The notes under the pieces are model-generated. The model saw only the letters and a program-made list of their open reading frames with translations, had not been told where the DNA came from and ran no database searches. From assembly GCA_027943245.1 (NCBI GenBank), contig JANDJZ010000374.1:1-48120 (forward strand): a DNA stretch of 48,120 bases, in the 5' to 3' direction. The stretch comes from Acanthamoeba sp. SK_2022b (taxonomy: Eukaryota; Discosea; Longamoebia; Acanthamoebidae). Both the position numbers and the translations under genes were made by a program. Below, in pieces: positions 32,842-44,552 of this stretch; within the stretch, counting starts at the first letter, position 1, and each line of letters starts with the position of its first letter.

Positions 32842-35503
32842 ATGGAGGGTGGCGGAACTCCCCTATCACGCTACGAAAAGACGAATCACACGTTACTGGA
32901 AACGATCGAGGGCCTGCACCATAGAATCGTACATGCACTGGTACAGTGCTGATTTGCACGTCCATTTAGATTTACGGTAAGAATTAACTTTTCCACCATG
33001 GTTCAGCCCCAGCTGTTAGAAAGAAATCATAAGCGTTTCGTTGCCAATCTCTCGGAGTACAAGCCCTCTTCGTCTGCATCGCTCGAAAAGGTTCGCTCGG
33101 GCAAGGTGGAGCTAGGGGGCAAACTCCAGTCTATCAATGCCAGCGAGCGCGATTTTGTGGTCAAGTTGAGCAAGCGATTGGTGCGAACGCCTTCTCTCCG
33201 CAGGGTCTCATGGTGCAACCTCACCGTATTGTGTGGTGCCGTTGGCAGGACCTTGATGCCGTGGAGGCGCTCAAGATCTTCCGCAACTACATGAAGTACG
33301 AAGCTACGGGCCGTTTCGAGTATGATGCCGAGGCGTCCTTGCATGAGGTACTCCTGTGTTCGCGTGTAGCCTCTCTATCTATACCACGCCGGTGAAGCTT
33401 ACTCCCTGCATTCTCCTCCGCCACTTGTAGGTGATGCGGCACTACTACTCCGAGAGGCAGGCGCTGCTCAAGTGTGTGGCGGCCATCTTCCGCATCGCCT
33501 TGGGAAAATCCAATCCACCCATTAAAGAAGCAAGAGATCGGTTGCTGGACCCCAAGAACAAACTTGCTCAGCGTATGTTCGGGCTATTCCAGAACCTGTC
33601 AGATGAGCCAGTTCCTCAGCAGAGATTGGTACGGCTCACCTCTCCGCGCTCTCTTCGGGTGAACTCTCGCGCGGCAACGCCAACGCATACGATTTGCGAC
33701 ATATTCCCAGGAATCGAGGCAGGATCAGGAAGCCTGGGTGCGGAACAACCTTGAAGAGCAGAGTCTCTGCCTGGATAATCTATTCCTCATCTACTACTCC
33801 GAGGCTCCAGTCTTCCAGCCGGAACTGATTCTTCAATACGCACAGTATCTCAAGGTTAGTAGAAATGGGGCCTGCTGTACTTTCGTCTCGTTTGGTTGTG
33901 TATCTCATCGGTGAGTGTCTTGCGCAGAAACACATCGTGTGGAACCGAGTCCATTCGCTGCTGGGCGAAGAAAGCCGACCCCTCATGAACAAGATCTGCG
34001 CTCAGTGCGTCTTGCTTCTGTTGGAACTTTTCAGCCTAAGCGACATCAGCGTGGACGGGGAGGCATCGGCCGGCAGGTAAACAACATTCTCGTCCTCTTG
34101 GCGATGCGCAGCGCTGATGGTTCGTCGCCGCTCATTCGATGCTGGTGTGCACTAGGCTCTCGGCCGAGATGCGACAGAAGCTCGAGAAGGAGTTTGAACA
34201 GTGGAAGGACCCTGCCCACGGCTCAATCCTCTTGGCTTGGGCCTGCACAGTTCGCGTCAGGTCTAACAATGACAATGCGGCCGTACGTTGATTACCAATG
34301 CTTTGTGTGGCCAGGTCTCTGCCAGCTTACCTCAGCCCTGGCCTCTTGCTCGCATAATAGCCCTTTCTGCAGTGGGCTAAAAGACTCGGCGCAGTGCCGT
34401 TCCTCAGCGCGATGATCAAAATCTTCCCCAGGAACCTCGTTCGTGTCACCTCCTCGTCTCGTTTACGTATATACGTAGACATTGAATGTGTATCCCTTAT
34501 ACTTCCTCCGCCGTCAACATCAGCCAATCCTTGCGGGCTACAAAAATGTCATCAGCGAGGTGCTCACAACTGCCTTGACATGCTTCGACCTCGAGGCCGT
34601 GGGAGAGTTTGATCAACTTATTCAGCTCTTCCACGACCTCTATTGCAACGAAGAGCAATTATGTTAGTACGATTCCCCTGAGTACCGTAGTCTTTTGGCT
34701 TGTTGTTCGTTTCAAGCTGTTGGCTGACCATATGGTTTCGTGCAACAGTGAATTCCTGGAGGAGAACTTCTCCAACAAGAAGACCAACGCTCTTTTCCAC
34801 ATCGCGCGGGCAAACTTCCCCCACGAGTTCGATCCGTTAGTTCGGATGTGCCTAGCATATACCGCGAGCTCGCGCACGGCCGACATCATGTTTAACGAGG
34901 TCCAAAGGCTGAATTACTTTACCATCTCCAGGTGCGTCCCCACTTACACTTACTGGTGCCATACGGCTATTATCTCGGTTGTCAGCTGGTACTCATCTGA
35001 CCTATCGTTTCATGCGGCAGGAGCGAACTGCCGGCGGATCTGCAATATCTTACTGGATCACGCGTGATGACACTTCGTCCCGTCCATCTACTAGGTCTTG
35101 TCATTCCTCCCAACACCAGGGGCCGAGTGTACACTGTCACTGGTGACGAGATCATCCAGTTCGAGGTACAATTGATCGCACTTGAGCCGAGCTGGTAGCG
35201 CCCGCTCACTATGTTTCCATCCTGGTACGCGTGTACGTTATGGCAGTTCAATTACTCTGGATGGACCTACTTCATGGGAAAGATCGCAACCCTGGCTACC
35301 AAGCTGTCCAACCGGCAGCCCACATCAACAACGGAGATTGAGCAGGTGGCGCTCATCCTTCAACTCATGAACCAGCTGTTTGCCAAGAAGGAGGAGTTGG
35401 TCGGCAATATGACCAGAGATCTCAAGGAAAGAATGGGAAGGTACGATCACCAGGCGCAAATACGCGCGACAACGCGTAGGCAGATTGGGATAGGCATGGC
35501 TGA

Positions 35504-35575
<72 letters not shown>

Positions 35576-37128
35576 CCTTAAAGGAACGCCAACTTGCTGC
35601 GTCAGCTTTTCACCTTGCTGCGTGCGGCCTCGACCTTGGCCTCTTCTTCCCCAGCCTTGCTAGCAATGTTGGCCGCCTGTGTGCGGTGCATCAACCGCTT
35701 CGCCAGCAGCCACCCGCTTCAGGTGTGGGAAGAAATACGACGCGGGGGTGTACTGCAAGAGGTCCGTTATCCTCCTCTCTTCATCAAGGTTCCTCTGCCA
35801 ACCCGCCGCTGAATTCTCCCCTTTTCTGGCGATCATTCAGATGTCGTCCTCAATCAAAGGCAAGCCCGACGCCGACATTAGACAGATCCTAGCGTTGGAA
35901 CAGAGGAACGGCCTCTATCCGATCACCATCTCCTTCCTCAACCTCCTATATACACTTCTCAGTTATGCTCGTCAGTGGCACCTCCCAGGTGAGCCATCAC
36001 CTTCTCCCCAATCCATGTTCCATGGTGATAGCTACGACGACGATGATGACTGATTGAGCTTGTACGTGAAGGCGACAAAGCGGACATGATGGAAGAGTAC
36101 GACGAGGACGTGGATCAGATATCCTTGGAGGATTTCCATCCGTGCCTGTCCTTTATCAAAGCCGACCTGTTCGCGCACTATGACTCTTGGCGCTACCAGA
36201 AGCCACGCCAAAAGCACAAGATTGGGATTACGGTTCCTCCCCCCTCCTCTTTGCTGCATTGCAAACGTTTTGTGCAGGTGTCTTACTGTGTGACGCGGCC
36301 GTTACAGATCATGAACGTATTTATTGATATCCTCAGCGAGGACACCACCAAAGGCATGGTAGCGAGGCCGCTGTCGACACCAACAGTTACGGATGTAACC
36401 AAGTCCCCCATGGTCAAGTACCAGCCGCTGACACCCGCAGGTATCTTGCCCACGTCTGCTCCCACGACGTTTGGCCTCTCCCGTTTGGTTTTCCTTTTGA
36501 TTGCTTGTACGTCAGCTTACCTGTTATGCCAGGCACGCCATCCCGCGCTGTCGTCGGTGCCACTCCACTGCGCAGATCCCCCGCTCGCGGCACCACCGAA
36601 TACCGCCAGGCGGCTCTTGCGAGCAAGCAGCGAACGAGGTATGCCGTACCAAATTCATCTTTCAAGCAAATGGGGCGCCTGATTCGTGATCATGTGCATG
36701 ACATGATTAGATACATTACTCTCAAAGAGTCGTTGCTAGCGTCGCTCCTGGATGATCGCTCGTTCCACAGAGTGTTGCTCAAGACAGCAGCCATCGGTAG
36801 GCCACCTTCCGTCACATGATTCTTTTTCTAAAGTTAAAAATGGCTCTGCCTGACCATGAAGCCACACAGGTCTGCCTCAACTGGAGAAACTCAAGGACAA
36901 AGAAGGCGAGGCGTTGCGCCGCCTGGTGGTCAAGTCGCTCAATATCCTCGAGTGTGTGCTTCAGAGCAAGGAGACACTCCAGGCTAACAAAGTGATCGCA
37001 AGCACAACTTCGTCGCTCGAACACTTCTTGCTAAGCATGGAAACGACGGTGTCCGCCAGCGCCCTGTATGCACAGGCAGACATTCCCGGTACCAGCATTC
37101 CGTCCATGCGAGAGAGAGAGAGAGAGAG

Positions 37129-37185
<57 letters not shown>

Positions 37186-40100
37186 CTCTTCTGCTTCACT
37201 CACTGTATATCCCATTCAGATAAAATGAAAGGGTTGCGTGGCCGAGAGGTCAAGGAGGTGCACGTGATTGCGGTGATTGCAAACTACATCAATGCCAAGA
37301 AGCGAGGGGCGCGGTCGGTAGATCTGCCCTTGCACGCGACCAAGTACGTGCAGCCCCTCCTCAAAAGCGCTCATGCTCTTGCCGATTGCTCGTCGTGCTC
37401 ACTGGTCTGCCCGTCGATACAGGCTGCTCTCGCTGCTGTGCGGCATTCGGCTTGATTCAGGCTTTGCGGCGACTGGTGCTCGCCCACCGTCTCTGGTAGG
37501 CTATCTTGGAACGCAAGCGGAAGCAGTGCGCGACGCTTTCATGACCAAGTTGAACGACCCTCTCACGAACGAGGTATGGCATCTGGCGTGTTGCACAGCC
37601 GTTCATGTGTTAACGAGCGGCATTGTCAATCAACACCGCAACACGCAGGACTTGAGGGTAGCCATTCTCCAGCTCGTGGAGAAGGCGCTGCGCCACCAAC
37701 CCGGTCTGGCCCTGCTGTTTATTAACATTGACGCCAACAATGCCAAGAATGGTGATGCTGGTGAGAACGTGCAAGAGTCGCACAGCTGCCTTAAAATCAT
37801 CCGCAAGATGCTGGCCAACAACCGGCACAACCTATCCAGGTGCTTGTTCCGTTTCGTGTGTGCATACGTGAACGATAGGCGAACTTACATGTTCACCCTC
37901 GTTCTACAGCCTACCACGCCTCTTTGCCGAAGTTGCCTCTCTCCTGGCCTCACTCTGGCGAGCGGCGCCGAGCCACCAGTCTATCATCAAGGCACTCCGG
38001 GAGAGCCCAGACTTCTGGAAGCAACTCACTGAGACGCTGTGCACCTGTATCGAGCGGCACCTGCACGCCTTCAATGTGCACCACGCACCGGCCCCTTCAC
38101 AAACCAGCAAGTCGCCTAGCAGCGCCAAGGGGAAGGAACGACGAGCAGAAGACCTCGATGATGAAGGAGGCACGAGCCCTTGCACCGCTCTTGCTACCAG
38201 CGTCGGTCTGGCTTGACCGTGCAGCTCATCATGTCTCCCGGCGTTGTACAGTGATGGCAGGAGATACGTGCTACCGGGTGGCAATCGCTGCCAACGTGCT
38301 GCAGATTCTGGCGCAGGAGATATTCCATGTTGACGACGTCAGCGACCAGCTTGATGCCTCGCTGCGAGAGCAGCTGAAGCTCCTCAACTCCAAGGAGAAG
38401 CAGGATAAGTGGTTCGGCGACATCACTACCCATTACTACAACCGCAAGCTGCTTGGTACACATAACCGAACTCATGTACCGACAGGCTATACCCAATACT
38501 CACCAATGCTCACGAATCGTCAATGGCAACACGTGAATGCAGAGGAGCTCAGGGATCAGGTGAATGCCTTTGCTCAAGCGTTGTCGCACCGGGACACCAG
38601 CGCGGTGGCCACCCCAAGCCGAACGGCGCAAGATTTGGAAACGATCCGGAGCACCATCGACGCCTTCTTGCCTATCACGGTACGTGCCAGGCCAATGTAA
38701 CGTGGAGCATGAAACGGCGCAGCATTGACAATGCAGTGTGATGTCGTTTTCCGATAGGAGGGCAAGCGGGAGTACGGCGTGAATTACTATTACAACACGT
38801 TGTTGCTCCAGGTTAAACTGAACGCGTATATCCACTATGCGCTACAGCCCGAAGGCGACGTCCTTGCCACTCCCAAACACGTACGCTGCCACGCACGCCA
38901 CCGCTTATGCGCTTTGGTGCTCACCGCTTTCGTGTACCTTGTCGTAACACAGACGAAGCAGCCGGGTTTCGATGCAGTCGCATTCCTGCAAACTACACAG
39001 CTGGTGAACAACATGCTCTCCATGCTCGACGTTCAGCTCGATCTTCTTCATGCTTGGTACGACACTGCAACCACACACGCACCAAGTCAGCTCAATTTCA
39101 TCTTGGCATTGCGTGTCTTCTGCCAGGCGGTCGTTCTTAGAGATCACGACGCTCAAGCAGACGGCATCTTCAGTCGCACCTCAGGTATACCTGGTCTGCC
39201 ATGGGAATTAATGTGAGCTCTTGAGCTTGACCCAACAGTTTGGAATTTTCGGCAGGTGTCGGCGTCGCTTATTCAGCAATTGGCAGCGGCGGTGCAGCAT
39301 GAGGACAAGCAGGACAAGGTCATCGACCAGCGGCTGGAAGAGATGTGCAGCCTGCTGTTGTTCTTGCTCAAGCACCACTATGCACGTATCAAGAACAGCC
39401 AAGCAAGCGCCAAGGACAAGGAAAAGGAGGGTAAGTCGCACTCTCCTCGAAACAGAACATGACTCTGACGCTTTGTGCACACATCAGCCGAAAACGAACT
39501 GTTCCCTGTGGCCGACGTGGCCCTTGGACTTAAGGAGGCGCTGTTGCGACGTAGCCTTTTGCCCGCCGCCGACGTTCCGTTCACCTCTTCCCTCCTGGGC
39601 AGTCTGCTAGTGCTGCTCCGCGCCCAACACAAGGAGTGCGTCTTGTCGATATCTCATGGTATGTTGTGGCGTCGTACGGACAAAGGCCTGATGGTCTCTT
39701 CCCTCTGTCCTTCTTTCAGAAAATCGACGCAGGCTCTCTCGGATGTGGTGTCGCCACTCCTGCCGCAGGCGTTCGAGCTGATAAAACGACCTGAGTTCAA
39801 CAACACGTTGATCGCCATTCTGGAAGCGCTTACGCTCAAGACAAAAGGTACACAGTCACCGGCTATCCTTTCTGGATCACACACCACACGGTGCAGGCTG
39901 TAACACTCGCTTGCGTTTCGATATGTGCGCAGACAAGACGAGGCTGTACGACCTCTTGCAGCACTTGGACGTATACACCAAGTTGGTGGGGATCCTTAAC
40001 CAGTCACTGCACCTGGAGGAATACGAAACCTCGGCAGCCATTGCGACCCTCAGCGAAGCAGACTCGGCCAGGGTGATACTGACCGTGCGGGAGAAGCAAA

Positions 40101-42207
40101 AGACGGCCGAGTTGGTGCTTCACTTGATGTTGTCCATGTCTGCCGATCCAGTCATGACCGAAACGTTGGCGCTAGCTGGAGTCATGCGCGTGTTGAGCAA
40201 CAACACTCTCCGCGCGTTCCAAGAGATGCACCTCACCTATGCCAACGTACACTCCCTCACCTTACCAACAATACTGTATTGGCACCATGCTGATTCCCTC
40301 CCCCCCCATGTAGGGCAAACGGAGCAACTGGCATCGACTGTGGTGCCTCATTCTCACTCTCACGACAGCCATCGTCAGGTACTCTTAACAGGCCTTTTTC
40401 CACCGTTAAATTCGCGTCAGGGCCAGGTGCTTGACGCCAGGGTTTGCCAACCACAATTAATCATGTCTCTCTTCAGAACTCTGGCCCGCAGCGAGGCGCT
40501 GGTAGAACAGGCCATCGAGTTCCTCGCGATCCACAACGTCCTCATCTCACGCAGCATCGATGTGCCCATCGCCCCGTACACGCTTGCCCAACTGGACGAG
40601 GCCGAAAGAGTTGCGTCGCTCCTCTACGAGCTCGGCCTGCACTGGAAGAAGTGGTACGGAGAAGGGGCGGCTTTTCACTTGGCATGATCGACTCTGTCGT
40701 GTATGCTGACCTCCTTATTCACCTTATCAGGCGATTTATGCACAGCAAGCTCGCGAGCCACTACCAGGATCGCATGCTAGGAATCGTTTACAACCTGGTG
40801 GTTGCGCTGCAGAGTGATCAGGTAATAATGCTTGCTTCTCTCATGCGCTTGCCTCTGTCGACACCAACCTGTTGTTGTCTGTATCCAGATGGCTGCGTTC
40901 GCCCAACCGGTGACGAAGAAGCAGAAGATGCTGGCGCAGCCCGTCGTCGTCGAATCCGCGGGGCGTGGCAAGGAAAAGCAGCCAAGCGGCGCCGAAGTGC
41001 CAACGGACGCAGGCGCTGCGAGGCAGTCGAAGGGCGACGCCACGGAATTGCGGCCCTTCTACCTCGTGGTGGCGCATCGCATGCACCACATACTGCACAA
41101 CTGTCTGTCCTTCCTTCGCGTGGTAGGACCGCAGCTGTCGCCCACGCTCCTGGTGGCCAACCGCGACAACCAGCTGCAGCAAATTGATTGGGATGCCTTC
41201 CGGCCGCTCTTCGAGCCCGACCTCTTCTTCCAGGTGCGCACATGGCGTCATCCCACACACGACGTCCTCATGGCGAGAGAGCGCTCAAGCTCTACTTCCC
41301 TTTCTTCTTTTGCAATTGCTCGCAGGTGCCCTCGCTGCCTATCCCCTCGAAGCGAGCCGGTCTGCGCGAAGACGACGACATGCTCCTCGACGAGGCCGAG
41401 GAGAACCCACGCCTCGGCGGCTTCAGCGCGCTGTTCGGCGAGCCCCCTCGACCCAGCCTAGGCCTGCTCATCAAGGGTGTCCTCCAGGTAATGGCCCCAC
41501 CCTTCCTTTCTGCTTTTTTTGCTTCGTCTTTATTTGGATTGATTGTTCGTGTGCCCTGTTACCTGTTGGGGGATACGCGTATGCAGGTGTGCGCCAGTGG
41601 CGTCAAAGACGGCATCCTGCGCGAGGGTCAGCCCCAGCAGCTGCTCGTCTACACGGCCTCGCTGGTTGACAAGCTCACGGGCAGCGCCACCGGGCGCGGC
41701 CCATCGCGAGGCGACATCGCTGCCACGCGTTCGCTCTACCAGGCGCTCAAGAAGATCAGCCTCCCGCTCCAGGACCAGCATCGTGTGCTCTTTGATGCCA
41801 TGCAGGTGATCCTCTACATACTCCTGAGCCACCTCGTCATCTACATCCACGGCAGGCAGCGCCTCTCCAACAACGCCAAGGTAACCATCCCCCCCTCTCC
41901 CAATCTCGCGCTCTCTCCCCCTCTCTCTTTGCTCTTCGCGCTTTGCGTGAGGTCTCCATCCAATGTTCGTGGCCTCGCCTACCACGCGTGCACGCAGGTG
42001 AATTTGGGCATGGAGATGGAGGCGTTCTTTGGGCGGCTGGAGCGGGACCTCAAGCACAAGCAGGAGCGGGGCGACGTGGCCGAGCAGGTGCCGCCGGATG
42101 TGGTGCAGGACTACGTGGCCTTCTTCGGCCGGACCAAGTCCTACTTTGAGCAGCTCCTCAATACCTGGGAGACCGGCGGCTACGGGCCCATGGGTCGTCG
42201 CTGGTGA
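32842..42207 (+). CDS. NUP188-like inner-ring nucleoporin (very many exons)
   Basis: NUP188 is a large alpha-solenoid scaffold of the nuclear pore inner ring. The start is placed at ATG 32842 (exon 1 32842-32940, MEGGGTPLSRYEKTNH). It joins in phase across a 66-nt intron to an exon at 33007 reading PQLLERNHKRFVANLSEYKP, which resembles the N-terminus of NUP188. An internal ATG at 32998 lies in the intron and was not used. Other matches to animal NUP188 are MRHYYSERQALLKCV (33435), LEEQSLCLDNLFLIYYSEAP (33750), SWRYQKPRQKHKIG (36185) and, strongest, EAVRDAFMTKLNDPL with the following RHQPGLALLFINID (37520-37730). The rest is low-conservation helical repeat. The C-terminal exons (40890-42207) are better preserved in frame and end YGPMGRRW. 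At least 25 short introns cut the gene, two with long GT repeats. Expected product is around 2000 residues; exact length was not resolved. Confidence 0.85.
35506..35571. repeat. (GT)n microsatellite in a NUP188 intron
   Basis: Thirty-three GT units lie within an intron of the nucleoporin gene. Confidence 0.96.
37110..37180. repeat. compound (GA)n(GT)n microsatellite in a NUP188 intron
   Basis: About eleven GA units pass directly into about 24 GT units. The tract lies just before the acceptor preceding the exon that begins near 37221, so it occupies the end of the intron. Confidence 0.95.
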
Positions 42208-42514
42208 ACATACCCCCGCAAGTAGAGCCGGGGTCATAAAACCAAAAACCCAGTGGTGGGCCTGTTCTTTGGGAATGGCGATAGGGCCAACAATGTGCTC
42301 GCCTGGGGCGGAGGCACAATACGGGGGCATTGAACCACCCCTAAATGGCCAACAGCAGTCAGGCCCGAGTTGAGTTTGGGACTGGCAAGCCAGCTTCTTT
42401 GTCGATAAAAGAAAGAGAGCTGACGTCAGCAGAAAGGATAACACTTTTGAGGCTGTAATACGTGGGCCTGTTGTCGTAATTGAATCAGAGTGAGGCCGAG
42501 ACGAGGCTTGCAAG
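42208..42514. promoter_or_regulatory. intergenic region with a CRE-like palindrome
   Basis: A 307-bp gap between the nucleoporin stop and the phosphatase start, both plus strand. A perfect TGACGTCA palindrome lies at 42421-42428, 87 bp before the phosphatase ATG, inside a longer GCTGACGTCAGC palindrome (42419-42430). This is the binding form for CREB/ATF-type bZIP factors. Regulation through it is inference. Confidence 0.45.
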
Positions 42515-43170
42515 ATGGCGTCCGGCAAGGGCGCATCCTCTCTCAATTTTGACCTCTACATGGAACAGCTGAAGCGGTACGCCGAAGGGATCTCAAATCT
42601 CATAATCAACTATTATTTTTACGATTTGCTGGCAGGGGTGAGGTCTTGCCAGAGCGAACAATTAAGCAGCTATGCGATAAGCTCAAGGAACATTTAATTT
42701 ACGAATCGAACGTGCTCAGTCTCTCATCGCCGCTCACCATCGTTGGCGACATTCACGGGTGTGTCACGCCTCCACAGCGAAGAATATATTCTTATTTATT
42801 ATTATTATTATTATTATCGGTTTATCATTACTGAAAAATAATGGTATTTCGTATTGATTTGTGCAGTCAGTTTTGGGACCTTCTGGAGCTGTTCCGGATA
42901 GGTGGCAACCCGCCAGACACCAACTACCTCTTCTTGGGCGACTTTGTGGATAGAGGGTAGGCTCTCGCCCTTCTTCTGCTCTGCACCTGCTTTTTTTTTT
43001 ATCACGCGACGGACCTGACGTCATGAGCAAACGCGCGCAGGTACTACAGCGTGGAGACGATATCGCTGCTGGTCTGTCTCAAACTCAAGTATCCCAAGCG
43101 CATCAACCTCCTCCGCGGCAACCACGAGTCCCGCCAGATCACGCAGGCACGGCCGTCTCTCTCCTTTCCT

Positions 43171-43209
<39 letters not shown>

Positions 43210-44334
43210 CGCACACACACACACACACACACAATGGCGATCGCCAACGATCGGACAGTGCAGGTCTACGGGTTCTACGGCGAGTGCATGCGCAAGTATG
43301 GCACGGCCAACGTGTGGCGCTACTTCACCGACCTCTTTGACTACCTCACCATCGCAGCGCTCATCGACAACAAGATCTTCTGCGTGCACGCCGGTATGCG
43401 AATCGCCTCCTCATCAAAGCGCTGCTGCTGATGACGAGCGCCCGGTCGTGATGCAGGTCTGTCCCCTTCGGTCGTCTCGCTGGACCAGATTCGAGTGTTG
43501 GACCGATACAAGGAGATCCCGCCCGACGGCCCGCTGGCCGATCTCGTCTGGTCCGACCCCGACCCCGATCGGCCCGACTGGACCCCCTCCCAGCGGTACC
43601 CGCTTGCTCGCCTCCCTAGGGCCCTATCGGCGTGCATGTGTGCGTGCGTGGGTGTGCGAAACGTCGGGCAACACGGGGAAGCTGAGACTGTGTGTATCTG
43701 TGAGAACAGAGGGGCCGGCTACACATTCGGGGAGAGTGTGGTGAAGAAGTTCCTGGAGAGCAACGGTCTCAACCACATCGTGCGCTCGCACCAGCTCTGC
43801 ATGGACGGCTACCAGGTCCCCTTGTCCTCTCTCGCTCGCTCCCTTTCCTCCTATGCCTCGCCGACGCTCTGAATGCGATGGCCGACTGACTTGAGCTTCG
43901 GTGCGGCGTGTGTGACGCGTGTAGGTTCTGTTCAACGATCAGCTATCAACGGTGTGGTCGGCACCCAACTACTGCTACCGCTGCGGCAACGTCGCGTCCA
44001 TCCTCGAAGTCAACGAGCAGCAGGAGAGGGTTCGATTTGATGCACCTCTCATAGTTCAATCCCTGCCCTTGAACACTGACACGACACGACACGACACGAC
44101 ACGACACGACACGACACGACACGACACGACACGACACGACACGACACGACACGACACGACACGCAGTATTTCAACACTTTCTGTGCAGCCCCGGAAAGCG
44201 AAAGGAAAACGCCTTCCTACGACACCACAAAGGAGGTAACCCGCATCCCTCCCCCTGTTTCTCTTCCCAAGTCTGACCTGCCCTCGGCCTTGCGCGTACG
44301 TCTTCCCACGCAGGTGCCGGACTACTTTGTGTGA
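42515..44334 (+). CDS. PP2A-type serine/threonine phosphatase catalytic subunit (PPG1/PP4-like)
   Basis: A metal-dependent PPP-family phosphatase, cytosolic or nuclear. Exon 1 starts at ATG 42515 and ends MEQLKR. The joined exons give, in order, the metal and catalytic motifs [27 protein letters not shown], then [41 protein letters not shown] and [14 protein letters not shown]. The protein ends VPDYFV, close to the DYFL tail that is carboxy-methylated in PP2A, PP4 and PP6. Motifs such as [30 protein letters not shown] and ASILEV are most like fungal PPG1. Two usually invariant spots differ: HGG is HAG and RAHQ is RSHQ. About nine introns; two carry long microsatellites. Length is about 310 residues, as usual. 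Tail to tail with the membrane-protein gene. Confidence 0.92.
43172..43233. repeat. (AC)n microsatellite in a phosphatase intron
   Basis: About thirty AC units with two G interruptions lie in the intron between the [10 protein letters not shown] exon and the VYGFYGEC exon. Confidence 0.95.
44077..44163. repeat. 17-copy pentanucleotide (ACACG)n array
   Basis: A perfect pentamer array of about 17 units lies in the intron before the phosphatase exon that begins YFNTF near 44166. The tract runs up to within a few bases of the AG acceptor at about 44164-44165. Confidence 0.97.
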
Positions 44335-44552
44335 GCTTTTCGTCTCCACTCGTTGAATGACACGGAGGGAAGAAGGTGCGCATGGAGAATGCGCGCCCTG
44401 TGTAGGCTGCGACCGCGCGACGCCTGTGTTCACACAACAATTGTATAATTCACACGACGTGTCCAATCCTGGAGGTTACATAGCCGGACAGACGTTGCAT
44501 GCGAACAATAAAAAGATGTTAACATTCAATTTAAATCATGGGTCGAAATGGT

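Noticed and set aside
42322..42345. Minus-strand GGTTCAATGCC, matching a tRNA B-box
   Set aside because: The flanking bases give only a broken T-stem, there is no A-box at the right distance, and no acceptor stem can be formed.
43946..44160. Repetitive protein frames across the pentamer array
   Set aside because: The array is intronic, and the phosphatase exons on both sides keep the PP2A-type frame without it.
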